Below are positions 1 through 9,421 of a stretch of 64,000 nucleotides of DNA, in pieces (position 1 is the stretch's first letter; each line of letters begins with the position of its first letter). The position numbers were made by a program, and so were the translations under genes. This stretch comes from Streptomyces tendae (GTDB lineage: Bacteria > Actinomycetota > Actinomycetes > Streptomycetales > Streptomycetaceae), in the NCBI RefSeq assembly GCF_008632955.1, contig NZ_CP043959.1, positions 2,790,001 through 2,854,000 of the forward strand. The letters run 5' to 3'. The notes beneath the pieces were generated by a model, which saw only the letters and a program-made list of their open reading frames with translations, did no database searches and was not told the origin of the DNA.

Positions 1-522
1 CTCGCCCGTCTGCGCCAGCGCCCACCGCAGCGCCCCGGCGACATGCGGGTCCGCCTCGCTCAGCACCGCCTCCACCAGTGCCTCCACCGGCACCTGTGCC
101 GCGTCCACCGACGACAGCGCCGCCCGTTGCCGCATGCCGGCGTCCCCCGACCGCAGGTTCCGCAGCAGGGCGACCACCTGGAGGACGTCCTGCCAGTCGG
201 CGGGCTCCGCCGCGTCGATCCGCCGCAGCCGGGTCAGCAGCTCCGTCTCCCGCGCGATGCGCTCACGTGTCCGCCGGGCCAGGTCCGCGACGAGACCGGA
301 CGGGGTGAAGCCGGGGTCGTCCAGGGCGCGGCCCACGTCCCGCAGCGACAGGCCCAACGACCGCAGGCTCTCCACGTGGAAGATCCGGCGGATGTCCTCC
401 TCCGTGTACGCGCGGTACCCGGCCGTCGTGCGGCCCGTCGGCCGCACCAGGCCCAGCGACTCGTAGTGCCGCAGCATCCGGGGACTGACCCCGGACCGCC
501 GCGCCACCTCACCGATCAACAC
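1..522 (-). CDS. MerR-family transcriptional regulator (3' end outside window)
   Basis: The visible 174 codons begin at a GTG (522) six bases after the stop of the upstream HEAT-repeat gene and run off the left edge. The N-terminus reads LIGEVARRSGVSPRMLRHYE followed by SLGLVRP and GYRAYTEEDIRRI, the classic MerR winged helix, where LRHYE marks wing 1. The next block (LRSLGLSLRDVGRALDD) is the start of the dimerisation coiled coil; the rest is an alpha-helical effector region with no metal-binding cysteines seen. It is co-transcribed with the HEAT gene from a promoter with the long spacer MerR activators act on, so it probably controls its own operon. Inducer unknown. Confidence 0.85.
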   Translation of the reverse strand, partial: MLIGEVARRSGVSPRMLRHYESLGLVRPTGRTTAGYRAYTEEDIRRIFHVESLRSLGLSLRDVGRALDDPGFTPSGLVADLARRTRERIARETELLTRLRRIDAAEPADWQDVLQVVALLRNLRSGDAGMRQRAALSSVDAAQVPVEALVEAVLSEADPHVAGALRWALAQTGE

Positions 523-528
523 CCGTGC

Positions 529-1380
529 TCACTCCTCCCGCCGACCCGCGCCCGAGCCCTCCGGCCCACCCGCGCCCGGCGTCCCTTGCCCGTCCGCGCC
601 CGGAGCCTCTGCCCCCGGGGTCCCCCGCCCGTCCGCGCCCACGGCCTCTCGCTCGCCCGCGCCCGGCGTCCCCCGCCCGTCCGTTCCCGGAGCCTCCTGA
701 GCGTCCGCGTCCAGCGCCTCCTGCCGCTCCGGGCCCAGCGACACCATCCGTTTCGCCTCCTCCACCGCGTACGCGAACCCCGCGTCGGGATCGCGCCACA
801 GCTGCTGGGTGGCGAGCGCGTGCCCGCGCACTCCGGGGTCCGGGTCGGACGCGGCCTCCCGCAGCAGCGGAGCGACCGGCTCACCGAGGGCGATCAGCGC
901 CCGGCTGAGACTGAGGTGCGTCTCCCTCCCGCCCCGTCCGAGCTGCGACACCAGCACCTCCGCCAGCTCCCGCGCCTCACCCTCCGGTACCAGCAGCGCC
1001 GCGGTGCGCCAGGCGGTCCGAGCCACCTCGTCGTCGGCGTCGGTCAGCAGCGGCCGGGTGATCGCCGGCCACACGCCACGGTCCCCGATCTTGGACAGCG
1101 TGTGCAGCGCCTGACTCCGCGCCCGGGCGGACGGCGAGCGCAGCTCGGCGACCACCCGGGGCACCGTCAGTGCCGCCGGATGCCGGGTGAGCGCCCAGGT
1201 CAGCATGTCGCGCACATGGAACACCGGTTCCACCGCGCACCGTTCCACCAGCGTCTCCACGAACTCCGGGTCCGGGTCCGAGCCGGCCGCCAGCGCCGAC
1301 CGCAGCCGCACCGAGGCGCTGTCGTGCCGCAGCCCCGCGCGCACGCGTGACGACGTCGTCTCCACCTTCGGCATGGTCAT
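529..1380 (-). CDS. HEAT-repeat protein
   Basis: 283 aa. The ATG at 1380 is chosen because AGGAGG (1389-1394) lies 8 bases upstream; a second ATG two codons on is less well placed. Residues about 15-215 are helical pairs of HEAT type (for example RAGLRHDSASVRLRSALAA, VRDMLTWALTRHP, ARSQALHTLSKIG, VRGHALATQQLW), a scaffold for protein contacts. The last ~60 residues are low-complexity Gly/Ala/Glu/Asp with repeated GADGRGTPG units, probably disordered. It is the first gene of a two-gene unit with the MerR regulator, six bases apart. HEAT proteins are often found beside MerR regulators in actinomycetes; the partner here is unknown. Confidence 0.8.
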   Translation of the reverse strand: MTMPKVETTSSRVRAGLRHDSASVRLRSALAAGSDPDPEFVETLVERCAVEPVFHVRDMLTWALTRHPAALTVPRVVAELRSPSARARSQALHTLSKIGDRGVWPAITRPLLTDADDEVARTAWRTAALLVPEGEARELAEVLVSQLGRGGRETHLSLSRALIALGEPVAPLLREAASDPDPGVRGHALATQQLWRDPDAGFAYAVEEAKRMVSLGPERQEALDADAQEAPGTDGRGTPGAGEREAVGADGRGTPGAEAPGADGQGTPGAGGPEGSGAGRREE

Positions 1381-1402
1381 CAAGAGCACCTCCTGGGCCG
1401 CA

Positions 1403-1433
1403 AGTGAAGACCTTCTCACCGTGTCAGGGTCAA
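1403..1433 (-). promoter_or_regulatory. MerR-type promoter with 19-bp spacer
   Basis: Reading leftwards: TTGACC (-35, 1433-1428), a 19-base spacer, and TTCACT (-10, 1408-1403). A spacer of 19 rather than 17 is the hallmark of promoters that MerR proteins activate by twisting DNA. The spacer carries an imperfect dyad (ACCCTGACAC / GTGAGAAGGT). It sits just upstream of the HEAT-MerR unit, consistent with autoregulation. Site seen in the sequence; the regulator assignment is inference. Confidence 0.6.
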
Positions 1434-1525
1434 GCGCCGCACGAGGCCGCCCCTCCTCACCCGCCCCGGTCTCCATGTCCGATTCCCGCCAGCCGCGCCG
1501 CCCCCGCCGGAGGACACTGGATCCT

Positions 1526-2911
1526 ATGAAGGTCGAGGACAGCAGGTACGAGGCGGTGCGCAGCCGGGACGCCCGGTTCGACGGCGCGTTCTTCTTCGCC
1601 GTCGAGACCACCGGCATCTACTGCCGCCCCAGCTGCCCCGCGGTCACCCCCAAACGGTCCCACGTACGGTTCTTCCCGACGGCGGCCGCCGCGCAGGGCG
1701 CGGGCTTCCGGGCCTGCCGGCGCTGCCGCCCCGACGCCGTTCCCGGCTCCGCCGAGTGGAACGTACGGGCCGACGCCGTGGGCCGGGCGATGCGGCTGAT
1801 CGCCGACGGCGTCGTCGACCGTGAGGGCGTCGCCGGGCTCGCCGCGCGCCTCGGCTACAGCGCCCGCCAGGTGCAGCGGCAGCTCACCGCGGAACTGGGC
1901 GCCGGACCGGTCGCCCTGGCCCGGGCCCAGCGGGCCCACGCCGCCCGCGTCCTGCTGCAGACCACCGCCCTCCCGGTCACCGAGATCGCCTTCGCCGCCG
2001 GGTTCGCCAGCGTGCGGCAGTTCAACGACACCGTCCGGGCCGTGTACGCCACCACGCCCACCGGACTGCGCGCCGCCGCGCCCCGCAGGGGCCGGCCCCG
2101 GCCCGGCACCCCCACCGCCGGCGTCCCCCTGCGGCTCGCCCACCGGGGCCCCTACCAGGCGCGCCCCGTCTTCGACCTGCTGGAGCGGGAAGCCGTCCCC
2201 GGCGTCGAGGAGGTGACCGGCACGCCGGGCGCCCGCACCTACCGGCGCACCCTGCGCCTGCCCTACGGCACCGGCATCGCCGCCGTCGACGAGCGCACCC
2301 ACACCGGCACCGGCGCCCGCCCCGGCGGCTGGCTCGACGCCCGCGTCCACCTCACCGACCTCCGCGATCTGACCACCGCCGTGCAGCGGCTGCGTCGGCT
2401 GTTCGACCTGGACGCCGACCCGTACGCCGTCGACGAACGCCTCGGCGCCGACCCCCGGCTCGCCCCGCTGGTCGCGGCCCGCCCCGGGCTGCGCTCGCCG
2501 GGCGCCGCCGATCCGGACGAGGTGGCGGTGCGGGCGCTGGCGGGACGGGACACGGCCGCCGAGCTGGTCCGCCGCTACGGCAAGCGGCTCGACGCGCCCT
2601 GCGGCGGCCTCACCCACCTGTTCCCGGAGGCCGCCGCCCTCGCCGGCGCCGAACCCGACGGCCCCCTGGGCGCGCTCACCGCCGCCCTGGCCGACGGCAC
2701 CGTACGGCTCGGACCCGGCGCCGACCGGGAGGAGGCCCGGGACGCCCTCGCCGCCGTCCCCGGCCTCGACGCCCGTACGATCGCGGCGATCCGCACCCGT
2801 GCGCTCGGCGACCCCGACGTGGCGCCGCCCGGCACGGACGCCCCCGACAGCTGGCGCCCCTGGCGCTCGTACGCCCTGAACCACCTGCGCGTCGCAGGGG
2901 AGTTGGAGTAA
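1526..2911 (+). CDS. alkA: Ada-type regulator fused to AlkA 3-methyladenine DNA glycosylase
   Basis: 461 aa, ATG 1526 with GGAGG 12 bases upstream. Residues 1-75 are an Ada zinc domain: Cys33, Cys37, Cys64 and Cys67 have exactly the spacing of E. coli Ada Cys38/42/69/72, so Cys33 is the expected methyl acceptor from methylphosphotriesters. An AraC-type helix-turn-helix follows (about 80-170), then an AlkA N-terminal domain and a HhH-GPD glycosylase ending in WRPWRSYALNHL. The protein is thus a methylation sensor, activator and base-excision enzyme. The stop is two bases before ogt, so the two are co-expressed. Odd: the glycosylase part looks shorter than usual at VRALAGRD and between the expected catalytic Asp region (PPGTD) and WRPWRSYA. 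Confidence 0.9.
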   Translation: MKVEDSRYEAVRSRDARFDGAFFFAVETTGIYCRPSCPAVTPKRSHVRFFPTAAAAQGAGFRACRRCRPDAVPGSAEWNVRADAVGRAMRLIADGVVDREGVAGLAARLGYSARQVQRQLTAELGAGPVALARAQRAHAARVLLQTTALPVTEIAFAAGFASVRQFNDTVRAVYATTPTGLRAAAPRRGRPRPGTPTAGVPLRLAHRGPYQARPVFDLLEREAVPGVEEVTGTPGARTYRRTLRLPYGTGIAAVDERTHTGTGARPGGWLDARVHLTDLRDLTTAVQRLRRLFDLDADPYAVDERLGADPRLAPLVAARPGLRSPGAADPDEVAVRALAGRDTAAELVRRYGKRLDAPCGGLTHLFPEAAALAGAEPDGPLGALTAALADGTVRLGPGADREEARDALAAVPGLDARTIAAIRTRALGDPDVAPPGTDAPDSWRPWRSYALNHLRVAGELE

Positions 2912-2913
2912 CC

Positions 2914-3411
2914 ATGACCACGACCACGTACTGGACGCGGGTGGACAGCCCGGTCGGGCCGCTGCTGCTCACCGCCTCCCCGGCCGGCGAGCTGACCTCG
3001 CTCACCGTGCCCGGCCAGAAGAAGGCGCCCGTGCCGCGGGACGACTGGGCGCGGGACCCCGGGCCGTTCCGGGAGGCGGAGCGGCAGCTCGCCGCGTACT
3101 TCGCCGGGGACCTCAAGGAGTTCTCCCTGCCGCTGCGCGCGGCCGGCAGCCCGTTCCGGGAGAAGGTGTGGGCCGCCCTGGACGACGTGCCCTACGGCGG
3201 CACGGTGTCGTACGGCGAGATCGCCGCGCGGGTCGGCGCGCCCAGGGCCGCGGTACGGGCCGTCGGCGGGGCGATCGGCGCGAACCCGTTGCTGATCCTG
3301 CGCCCCTGCCACCGGGTGATCGGCGCCGACGGCTCCCTCACCGGGTACGCGGGAGGCCTGGAGCGCAAGGTACGGCTGCTCACCCACGAGGGCGTGCTGC
3401 CGCGCCCGTGA
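2914..3411 (+). CDS. ogt: methylated-DNA--[protein]-cysteine S-methyltransferase
   Basis: 165 aa. Suicide repair enzyme that moves the methyl group from O6-methylguanine to its own cysteine. The active site PCHRVIG is complete, with acceptor Cys132; the preceding winged-helix segment contains the usual VPYGGTVSYGEIA and the arginine-finger region ANPLLILRPCH. Length matches the Ogt family. It starts two bases after the Ada-AlkA stop, so the pair forms an adaptive-response operon in which the Ada protein's missing C-terminal methyltransferase is supplied by a separate gene. Confidence 0.95.
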   Translation: MTTTTYWTRVDSPVGPLLLTASPAGELTSLTVPGQKKAPVPRDDWARDPGPFREAERQLAAYFAGDLKEFSLPLRAAGSPFREKVWAALDDVPYGGTVSYGEIAARVGAPRAAVRAVGGAIGANPLLILRPCHRVIGADGSLTGYAGGLERKVRLLTHEGVLPRP

Positions 3412-3429
3412 CCCCGTCGTCGGCCCCGC

Positions 3430-3912
3430 TCAGCCCCAGAAGACCGCGCCGAGCCACGCGGCGGCGATCAGCTGGCAGGTGAACAGCTCCGTCAGCAGGC
3501 TCCAGCCGCCCGACCGCATCACCGTGCGCACCGCCGCCACCGCCTCGGCACGGCGGCCCAGCCGGCGCCGCTCGTGGACGTAGACACCGGCGAGGAAGCC
3601 CGGGACCGCGCCGATCACCGGCAGCAGGAAGAACCCGGCGAACGAGCCGCAGCCCGCGTAGGCCAGCACCCGGGCGTCGGCGCCGCCCGCCCGCAGCTTG
3701 CGCGGCGGCAGCGCCCAGCGCACCACCTGGGACAGGAACAGCACCACGGTCGCGCCCACCAGCACCCACCACGCGACGGGCTGCGGGTCCTTCAGCGCCC
3801 ACCACAGGACCGCGGCCCACACCAGCCAGGACCCGGGCACCCCTGGCACCAGCACTCCGCACAGACCGAGCAGGAGCACCAAACCGGCCAGCAGGAGGTC
3901 CCACGCTCCCAT
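3430..3912 (-). CDS. DUF456 family membrane protein
   Basis: 160 aa from ATG 3912. Mostly hydrophobic: segments at about 5-25 and 28-45, then 52-70, then a Gly-rich pair (FAGFFLLPVIGAVPGFLAGVYVHE) typical of DUF456, a polar basic stretch, and a final hydrophobic helix ending AVFWG. No catalytic motif; function of the family is unknown. The gene is convergent with ogt, 18 bases apart, and is transcribed alone. The start lacks a strong ribosome-binding site, so a slightly different start is possible. Confidence 0.75.
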   Translation of the reverse strand: MGAWDLLLAGLVLLLGLCGVLVPGVPGSWLVWAAVLWWALKDPQPVAWWVLVGATVVLFLSQVVRWALPPRKLRAGGADARVLAYAGCGSFAGFFLLPVIGAVPGFLAGVYVHERRRLGRRAEAVAAVRTVMRSGGWSLLTELFTCQLIAAAWLGAVFWG

Positions 3913-4094
3913 CTGTCCAGGGTGCAGGAGGGCGCGGGACCGCGCAGAACGAGGACGGAGCCCGCATCCCGTCGTCCCCGGTCGCACACCTGTCCGATGA
4001 GCGAACGCGGGAGCTTGTGCCGGTTGGCCGTGCGGGGTGGGGATTTTCCCGATGCCCCGTTTTCAACCGGCCCGTGCGGTGGACAATTGAGGGC

Positions 4095-5608
4095 ATGAGT
4101 CAGCAGGGGGGAAGACCCACCGGTCCTGGTCCCGAGGACGACTGGTGGGGGCAGCTCTACGACGACGCCTCCGACGACACGGGCCCGGCGCCGGCGCCCG
4201 ATTCCCTGGACGACCGTTTCGCGTCGGCGTCCGGCACAGTGCACCCGGACGCGCCGCCCGACGGCACGCGTCCCCCGGCGGCTCCTCCGCCCCGGGACGT
4301 CCCCGGCACCCCTGCGGTCCCGGCCCCCGGCCGACCCCGGCGCGCATGCCGGAGGACACCCCGCCGAGCGCCCCCACGACCCCCTGCACCCGGCCGCACC
4401 ACCCACGCCACCGTCACGCCGCCGCGCGCCCCCTGGGAGCCCCCGCCCTCCGCCCCCACACCCCGGGTCACGCCCCGACACTCCCGAACGAGCCGCCCTC
4501 CGCCCCCTCCGCCCCCACCGCCGCCCCCGCCTACGGCTCCTGGACCCCCGCCGCGCCCGCTCCCGCCGACCCGCCCGCCGACGAGTCGCCGGGCGGAACC
4601 GGAGCCGGGGAGTCCCGCCTCGAACCGCTCCCGCCCCCACCCGCCTCCCGCGCCTACGTCGGCTCCCGCCCGCCCACCTACGACCCGGAGCCCACCGCCC
4701 TCCCGGCCGCCGACCCCGACGCACTGGACGCCCTCGTCCCCGACACCGTGCTGGACGGCGCCCGCTACGGCGCCTGCACCCTGCGCGCCGCCTCCGTACG
4801 CGGGGACTCCGCCCGCTACCGGGGCGAACCGCGCCGCGACGCGCTGCTGACCGCGCGGTTCGGGACGGGGGAGCGGGCCCTGGTCCTGGTGGCGCTGGCC
4901 ACCGGCGTGCGGACCGCCCCCGGGGCGCACCGGGCCGCCGCCGACGCGTGCCGCTGGATCGGCGCGGCGGTGGGGCGCAGCCACGAGCGTCTCGCCGACG
5001 ACATCAGGGCCGCCCGGCGCGGCGACCTCAAGTCCGGCCTGCACCGTCTCACCGACCGCAGCCTCGGCAGGCTCCGCGCCGACGCGGCCGAACAGGGACT
5101 CGCCCCCGACGACTACGCGGCCACCCTGCGCTGCCTGCTGCTGTCCGCCGACCCCGAGTGCCGGACCCGGGTCTTCTTCGGGGTCGGCCCCGGCGGACTG
5201 TTCCGGCTGCGCGACGGCGAGTGGCAGGACATCGAACCCGAGGTCGCCGAGATCAAGGGCGAACCGGTGCTCGGTTTCGGCTCGCCGCCGCACGAGACAC
5301 CGGACGGCGACCGCCTCACCATGGACCTCAACATCCCCACGCCCCCGAGCCCGTACGAGCCGGCCCCCGCACCGCCCCGCGAACCCTTCCGCTTCCGCAC
5401 CTCCGTAGCCCGCCCGGGTGACGTGCTGCTGATGTGCGGCACCGGGTTCGCCGAACCGCTGCGCGGCGAACCGGGACTCCGCGACCACCTGGCCGACCGG
5501 TGGTCGGATCCCGAACCACCTGGCCTGACGGCGTATCTGGCCGACACCCAGGTCCGGGTGAAGGGGTACGCCGACGACCGTACGGTCGTCGCCGTCTGGG
5601 AGGCGTGA
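4095..5608 (+). pseudogene. PP2C-like protein phosphatase homologue, frameshifted in the Pro-rich linker
   Basis: The ATG at 4095 opens a convincing N-terminus (MSQQGGRP, EDDWWGQLYDD, DSLDDRFASA), but the conserved C-terminal part (from about 4500, AAPAYGSWTP onward to VVAVWEA at 5608) lies in another frame. The switch lies in a Pro-rich, C-run-rich linker between about 4320 and 4500; more than one lost base is possible because the best third-position GC alternates between frames there. The C-terminal ~290 residues (YGACTLRAASVRGDSARYRGE, VALATG, VLLMCGTGFAE) resemble actinobacterial PP2C-like domains, although the metal-binding aspartates of active PPM enzymes are not obvious. I think a probable assembly deletion explains the break. 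Confidence 0.65.
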
Positions 5609-5674
5609 GCGCGTCCGGTGTGAATTCATGGATTCCGTCAGGCATCTCCGGTACCCGAGGGGCAGACGGAACCC

Positions 5675-7420
5675 ATGGCCAAACAGAACATCGCGGAACA
5701 GTTCGTCGACATCCTCGTGCGCGCGGGAGTGAAACGCCTGTACGGCGTGGTCGGTGACAGCCTCAACCCCGTCGTGGACGCCGTGCGCCGCCACTCCGCC
5801 ATCGACTGGATCCACGTCCGGCACGAGGAGACCGCCGCGTTCGCGGCCGGCGCCGAGGCCCAGGTCACCGGCCGGCTCGCCGCCTGCGCCGGCTCCTGCG
5901 GGCCCGGCAACCTCCACCTCATCAACGGGCTCTACGACGCCCACCGCTCCATGGCGCCCGTCCTCGCCCTCGCCTCCCACATCCCCTCCAGCGAGATCGG
6001 CCTCGGCTACTTCCAGGAGACCCACCCCGACCGGCTGTTCCAGGAGTGCAGCCACTACTGCGAGCTGATCTCCAGCCCCCGGCAGATGCCCCGGCTGCTG
6101 GACACCGCCATCCAGCACGCGGTCGGCCGTTCCGGCGTCAGCGTCGTCTCCCTCCCCGGCGACCTCGCCGACGAACCCGCCCCCGACCAGGCGCCGGAGA
6201 CCGCCCTGGTCACCTCCCGGCCCACGGTCCGCCCCGGCGACGACGAGATCGACCGCCTCGTCGACATGATCGACCGGGCCGGGAAGGTCACCCTGTTCTG
6301 CGGCGCCGGCACCAAGGGCGCGCACGCCGAGGTGATGGAGTTCGCCGGGAAGATCAAGGCCCCGGTCGGACACGCCCTGCGCGGCAAGGAATGGATCCAG
6401 TACGACAATCCGTACGACGTCGGGATGAGCGGGCTGCTCGGCTACGGTGCCGCCTACGAGGCGACCCACGAGTGCGACCTGCTGATCCTGCTCGGCACCG
6501 ACTTCCCGTACAACGCCTTCCTGCCCGGCGACGAGGTGAAGATCGTCCAGGTGGACGTGCGGCCCGAGATCATCGGCCGGCGGTCCAAGCTGGACCTCGC
6601 GGTGTGGGGCGACGTGAAGGAGACGCTGCGCTGTCTGCTGCCCCGGGTGCGCGCCAAGGACGACCGCAAGTTCCTCGACCGCATGCTGAAAAAGCACGCC
6701 GACGCGCTCGAGGGGGTGGTGAAGGCGTACACCCGCAAGGTGGAGAAGCACGTGCCGATCCACCCGGAGTACGTGGCGTCGGTGCTGGACGACATGGCGG
6801 ACGACGACGCCGTCTTCACCGTCGACACGGGCATGTGCAACGTCTGGGCGGCCCGTTACATCTCGCCCAACGGCCGCCGCAGGATCATCGGTTCCTTCTC
6901 CCACGGCTCGATGGCCAACGCGCTGCCGATGGCGATCGGGGCGCAGTTCACCGACCGCGGCCGGCAGGTCGTGGCGATGGCCGGCGACGGCGGATTCAGC
7001 ATGCTGATGGGCGACTTCCTCACCCTCGTCCAGTACGACCTGCCGGTGAAGGTCGTACTGTTCAACAACTCCTCGCTGAGCATGGTGGAGTTGGAGATGC
7101 TGGTCGCGGGACTGCCCTCGCACGGCACCGCGATGAAGAACCCCGACTTCGCCGCCGTCGCCCGCGCCTGCGGTGCCTACGGGGTGCGGGTGGAGAAGCC
7201 GAAGGAACTCGGGGGTGCGCTGAAGGCAGCGTTCAAGCACAAGGGCCCGGCGCTCGTCGACGTGGTCACCGACCCCAACGCGCTGTCCATCCCGCCGAAG
7301 ATCAGCAAGGAGATGGTGACGGGGTTCGCGCTGTCGGCGTCCAAGATCGTGCTGGACGGCGGGGTCGGCCGGATGGTGCAGATGGCCCGCTCCAACCTGC
7401 GCAACGTGCCGCGCCCGTAG
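5675..7420 (+). CDS. poxB: thiamine-diphosphate pyruvate oxidase / pyruvate dehydrogenase (quinone)
   Basis: 581 aa, close to E. coli PoxB (572 aa). PoxB decarboxylates pyruvate to acetate and CO2 and passes electrons through FAD to quinone at the membrane. Three domains are visible: the N-terminal PYR domain with the cofactor-activating Glu in HVRHEETAAFAAGAEAQ (about residue 50), a central FAD domain, and the C-terminal PP domain with the TPP-Mg motif GDGGFSM...NN (about 436-464). The end (SASKIVLDGGVGRMVQMARSNL) could act as the membrane-docking helix, though this is not proven by sequence. Stand-alone gene; 66 bases separate it from the PP2C-like gene. Confidence 0.9.
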   Translation: MAKQNIAEQFVDILVRAGVKRLYGVVGDSLNPVVDAVRRHSAIDWIHVRHEETAAFAAGAEAQVTGRLAACAGSCGPGNLHLINGLYDAHRSMAPVLALASHIPSSEIGLGYFQETHPDRLFQECSHYCELISSPRQMPRLLDTAIQHAVGRSGVSVVSLPGDLADEPAPDQAPETALVTSRPTVRPGDDEIDRLVDMIDRAGKVTLFCGAGTKGAHAEVMEFAGKIKAPVGHALRGKEWIQYDNPYDVGMSGLLGYGAAYEATHECDLLILLGTDFPYNAFLPGDEVKIVQVDVRPEIIGRRSKLDLAVWGDVKETLRCLLPRVRAKDDRKFLDRMLKKHADALEGVVKAYTRKVEKHVPIHPEYVASVLDDMADDDAVFTVDTGMCNVWAARYISPNGRRRIIGSFSHGSMANALPMAIGAQFTDRGRQVVAMAGDGGFSMLMGDFLTLVQYDLPVKVVLFNNSSLSMVELEMLVAGLPSHGTAMKNPDFAAVARACGAYGVRVEKPKELGGALKAAFKHKGPALVDVVTDPNALSIPPKISKEMVTGFALSASKIVLDGGVGRMVQMARSNLRNVPRP

Positions 7421-7426
7421 CAGCGT

Positions 7427-9176
7427 TCAGTTCGCGCGCGGGCGCCAGGAGCGGTTGAGCGTGTCGTACTCGTAGTGCGGCAGGCCGTCGATGGCGCTGG
7501 TGCGGAAGGGGCGGCCCCGGTCGTCGATCCGCACGGTGCCGGTGCGGCCCTGCGAGGACCAGTCCAGCTCCAGGTACCAGCGGCAGTCGCAGCCCCGGGT
7601 GCGGGCGGTCACCATCAGCACCTCCGGGTCGGACGCCGACACCCGGTACGGCATCCGCACCGCCGGGATCGGCGTCCCCGCGTCGTTCCCGGCGACCGCG
7701 CGGGCGATGGGCCGGTCCTGGTCCAGGTCCACGTCGAAGTAACGCGGGGTCAGCGCGCCGCCGCAGCCCTGGTCCATTGCGTACGCGTTCCCCGGCGCGG
7801 GCTCGGAACGGCCGGCCACGCGGACGCGCAGCCCGGTGAGCACGACGGCCGTGTCGGACTTCCCCTGCACCGACAGCTCCACCAGCGTCTCCTCGCCGTG
7901 CACGGCCCCCTGCGCGACCGCCCAGGTACGGGCGTCCTGCGGGGCCGGCGGCGGGGGCACCCGCGCGGGCGGCCTGGCCACGACGTAGTCGTGCCCGCAG
8001 CCGTACGACCAGGCGTGGGAGTCGACGGACCAGGTGAGGGGCGCCGCCCCGGCGGGCGCGGGCCGTGACGCCGTGGAGGCGCCGGAGTCCCCCGGCGTGC
8101 TGGACGCCTTGCCGCCTCCGCGGTGCCCGGGGGAGGAGGAACCGGACGGGGAGGGTGCGGCCGGGGCGGAGGCGGAACCGGTCACGGACGGCGCGACGGA
8201 CCGTCCCGGCGCCGCGCTGTTCCCGGGGCGCGCCCCGGACCCGTCCTCCTCGGATGCCCCTGCAGTGTCGCTCCCGGCCGGCGTCCGCCGCTCGTCCGGC
8301 AGAAACGACAGACTCCCGACGGTGGCGAGTACGGCGCACACGGCGGCGGCCGCCGCGACGACCCGCTTCCGCCGCCACCCACGCCTCTTGCGTCCGCCGT
8401 TGTGCTCGACCGGCCCGCTGACGACATCGCCGTCGTGCCCGTCCCCGCACTCCGACGGGCCGAATACCTTCGCCCCGTCGCCGCCGGAGCGGCCGGCGCC
8501 CTCCGCACCCGCATCGGCGGACCCGGACGCTGCGTCACCGGCTCCGGGAGCGCCGGAGACCGGCACCGCACCACGGTCCTCGCCCGCGCCGTCCGCCAGT
8601 GAGCCGGCGGACGCGGCTTCGGCGTCACGGCCCGCTCGGGTGCGGTGTCCGCGCTCGTGCTCCGGGGACCCTTCCCCGCGCCGGGCGGGGGCGCCCGGGT
8701 CCCTGTGCGGCGGGGCGTCGGGCCGGTCGCCGTCGGGCGACGTGACCGGCCCGGCGTGCCCTTCCGTCTCGCCCGGCTCCGCGGGCCCCCTCGGCCCGCC
8801 GGGTTCCTCGGGCCCGCCGGGCTCACCGGATTCCCCGGGCCCGCCGGACGCCCCGGCCTCCCTCGCCGAGTCGGGCGCCGTCGCCGCCGGCCCCGTGCCA
8901 CCCCGTGGCCGGCGTCGTGCCTCGACCGCCAGGAGCCAGCGGCGGTGGAGTTCCAGGCGTTCCGCGTCCGACGCGCCGCACAGCGCCGCGAAGCGTTCGA
9001 CGGGGCGAAGTCGACGGGACCGCGTCCCCGGCGCAGTAGCGGTGCAGCGTCGAGGTGTTCATGTGCAGGCGGCGGGCCAGCGAGCCGTAACTGCGGTCCG
9101 TACGCCCCTTCAGCTCCCGCAGCAGCTCCGCGAACCGCGTGACGTCGTCGTCCTGTGCCGACACCGGCCCGGTCAC
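7427..9176 (-). pseudogene. XRE-type helix-turn-helix membrane protein with extracytoplasmic domain, two apparent frameshifts
   Basis: The start at GTG 9176 (or 9164) gives VTRFAELLRELKGRTDRSYG...NTSTLHRYCAG, a typical Streptomyces XRE domain that should continue VDFAPVERFAALCG. To read that, one base must be restored near 9016-9018 (GGG) and one near 9002-9005 (GGGG). Downstream, the frame is open to 7427: a Gly/Pro/Glu-rich linker, a basic stop-transfer segment, one membrane helix (VVAAAAAVCAVLATVGSL), a Ser/Pro linker and a ~200-residue outer domain with four cysteines (YGCGHDY, DQGCGG, GCDCRWYLELDW). Domain order HTH-TM-sensor suggests a membrane-tethered regulator. Ligand unknown. Confidence 0.65.
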
Positions 9177-9421
9177 CCCCACCTCGTCCGTCCCGCACGG
9201 CCGGGCCCTGGGACGGGCATCCCAGGCACCCCATATCACTGCACGTCAGACAGGCTGGGATGGTTCCATGCCGGGGAATCGGGCGGCGACGCTTGCGCCG
9301 GCCCCCGACGGCGGCCGAAGCTCTGGGTATCGCGAACCGCCCCGACGGCCCGGACGGACCATCCCGGCCGTCGCGGTGCACGCCTCGCCATTCCACCACG
9401 CACACCTCACGGGGGACACCC

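Noticed and set aside
4157..7240. Open minus-strand frame of over 1000 codons opposite the PP2C-like and poxB genes
   Set aside because: It mirrors real genes; its protein is Val/Gly/His-rich without domains, an artefact of high GC where stops are rare.
9002..9018. Programmed frameshift in the XRE gene
   Set aside because: Needs two separate single-base additions within 15 bases, no slippery site or stimulatory structure, and the same type of loss occurs in seven unrelated genes.
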